Position numbers and translations under genes: made by a program. From Alphaproteobacteria bacterium HGW-Alphaproteobacteria-18 (GTDB lineage Bacteria > Pseudomonadota > Alphaproteobacteria > Caulobacterales > Hyphomonadaceae), in NCBI GenBank assembly GCA_002841155.1, contig PHEH01000012.1, positions 26,795-90,794 on the forward strand: DNA of 64,000 nucleotides, written 5' to 3'. Numbering within the stretch: position 1 is the first letter of the stretch; each line of letters begins with the position of its first letter. Below the pieces are notes generated by a model. The model saw only the letters and a list, made by a program, of their open reading frames with translations, searched no databases and was not told the DNA's origin. Positions 63,171 through 64,000 of this stretch are shown here, piece after piece.

Positions 63171-63632
63171 ATGCCGCGCTTCACCAAGACAATGCGCGTA
63201 CCCTATGGGATAGCGCAATGCTTTACGCTGGTGTCGGATATTGCCCGCTATCCGGACTTCATAAAATGGATCACGGCCCTGCGCGTGTCGGATCAGCGCG
63301 ACATCGGCCCCGGCGTCACAGAATGCCTCGGCGAGGCCGTCGTCGGCTTCAAGGGCTTCACCGAGCGGTTCACCACGCGCGTCGTCGCCGATGAACCCGC
63401 CGCCCGCGTCACCGCCTCGCTCGTGCGCGGCCCGTTCCGCAAACTCTTCGCCGAATGGCGCATCACAGAGAGCGTCCACGGCGCCTGCGATGTGTCTCTG
63501 GAAATCAATTACGAATTCCGAAACCCCGTCATCGCCTTCCTCGCCGCCGCCAATCACGACCTCGCCGTGGGCCGCATCCTGAACGCCTTCCTGGAAGAAG
63601 CCCAGCGCCGCTATTCGGCGCCGAGCGCCTGA
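63171..63632 (+). CDS. COQ10-like/RatA family START-domain protein
   Basis: A 153-residue START-domain protein. The signature is FTLVSDIARYPDFIKW near the start, as in COQ10 and RatA. COQ10 binds ubiquinone and helps its use in respiration; RatA in E. coli has been reported as a translation inhibitor, but the sequence cannot separate these. Linkage to lipA favours a house-keeping quinone role. Confidence 0.88.
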   Translation: MPRFTKTMRVPYGIAQCFTLVSDIARYPDFIKWITALRVSDQRDIGPGVTECLGEAVVGFKGFTERFTTRVVADEPAARVTASLVRGPFRKLFAEWRITESVHGACDVSLEINYEFRNPVIAFLAAANHDLAVGRILNAFLEEAQRRYSAPSA

Positions 63633-63675
63633 CCCCTTAACCCATCGCAAAGCAATGGGAGGTGAGGGCCTCCAA

Positions 63676-63763
63676 GCCCGCCATCCTTCGACTTCGCTCA
63701 AGATGAGCTTCTCGAGAGTAGCGTTATTGAGCTCATCTTGAGCGAAGTCGAAGGATGGCGGGC
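63676..63763. repeat. Dispersed inverted repeat, copy 4 (opposite order, 33-bp perfect arms)
   Basis: The arms 63676-63708 and 63731-63763 are exact reverse complements over 33 bases, with a 22-base loop. The order is inverse unit first, then direct unit, the opposite of copies 1-3, and TCAAGATGAGC replaces TCAGGATGAGC. Confidence 0.95.
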
Positions 63764-63887
63764 ACGCTTGCCCTATCCCCCAAATCCTCAGCCCCACTCA
63801 AACAAAATCACCAATCCCCTCAACCCCCTGCAAAAAATCTCCCAAAACCTTATCCGCCCCCTCCGCCTGCGGACGTAAACTCCCCGC

Positions 63888-64000
63888 ATGTCGCGCTTCG
63901 TCCGCCTTCGCCATCATCCGAGATTTTCGGACTATTTCGACGCGGTCCATCCGCTGTTCTGGCTGGTGCTTGTCTGGAACCTCCGCCGCATGATCGACCA
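63888..64000 (+). CDS. Hypothetical protein, 5' part only
   Basis: The first 37 codons of a gene that runs off the right edge. The start reads MSRFVRLRHHPRFSDYFDAV followed by HPLFWLVLVWNLRRM, one possible membrane segment. There is no clear ribosome binding site, and the preceding 120 bases are C-rich. I do not recognise a family from this piece. Confidence 0.5.
   Translation, partial: MSRFVRLRHHPRFSDYFDAVHPLFWLVLVWNLRRMID

Noticed and set aside
62142..63797. Minus-strand open frame (551 codons) opposite lipA and the COQ10-like gene
   Set aside because: Same reason; it also runs through the inverted repeat at 63676-63763.

Overview
The window is one contiguous piece of a GC-rich alphaproteobacterial chromosome. 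Gene content and order suggest Caulobacterales, most likely the Hyphomonadaceae (Hyphomonas-like). The indicators are glyA-nrdR-rib genes-nusB in one row, dgt/SPOR/nagZ/scpA/scpB, pstC-pstA-pstB-phoU-phoB, a MucR regulator, a DUF2336 protein, an ALAS-type hemA and a CYP153-like P450. This placement is an inference from memory of such genomes; no search was run. There is no phage, insertion sequence, CRISPR array or rRNA. One tRNA (Leu, UAG) is present.

Layout. 1-3.2 kb: start of a PII gene, then a coupled set of COQ4-like protein, histidine phosphatase and NAD(P)HX repair enzyme. 3.2-4 kb: a GNAT enzyme and tRNA-Leu. 4-15.8 kb: an envelope-glycan locus holding one large polytopic GT-C-like protein, two GT87 (DUF2029) glycosyltransferases, a five-gene operon (MBOAT, SGNH, acyl carrier protein, adenylating ligase, SDR) and a HAD-UbiA fusion coupled to GtrA. 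The five-gene operon has the logic of the Gram-positive dlt system: activate, load on a carrier, move across the membrane, transfer outside. This is the most interesting part of the window.

16.3-24.9 kb: tig, DUF2336, a degenerate EAL protein, Nudix, Hpt, nadK, class II aldolase, hemA and a MucR variant. 25-30.2 kb: glyA, nrdR, riboflavin genes and nusB. The RibD homologue has only the reductase domain, and the RibBA homologue has a GTP cyclohydrolase II domain without its catalytic residues (RibBX type). 30.4-37.8 kb: epoxide hydrolase, erpA, dgt, SPOR protein, nagZ, scpAB and a phosphopantetheinyl transferase, the kind of enzyme the carrier protein of the 4-15.8 kb locus would need. 37.8-46.5 kb: DUF1287, nitroreductase, CYP153-like P450, nth, an S41 lipoprotein protease, an ATP-grasp protein, adenosine kinase and HxlR.

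46.5-55 kb: an eRF1-like (baeRF) protein and hslVU face a phosphate-uptake operon that has a PHO box. 55-62 kb: a medium-chain polyhydroxyalkanoate cluster (phasin, PhaD-like regulator, class II PhaC, PhaZ) beside an acyl-ACP/CoA ligase. 62-64 kb: lipA, a COQ10-like START protein and the start of an unknown gene.

Four copies of a dispersed inverted repeat sit in intergenic gaps (30.2, 55.0, 59.4 and 63.7 kb). Several hairpin terminators are clear. One of them also contains the ribosome binding site of the next gene.
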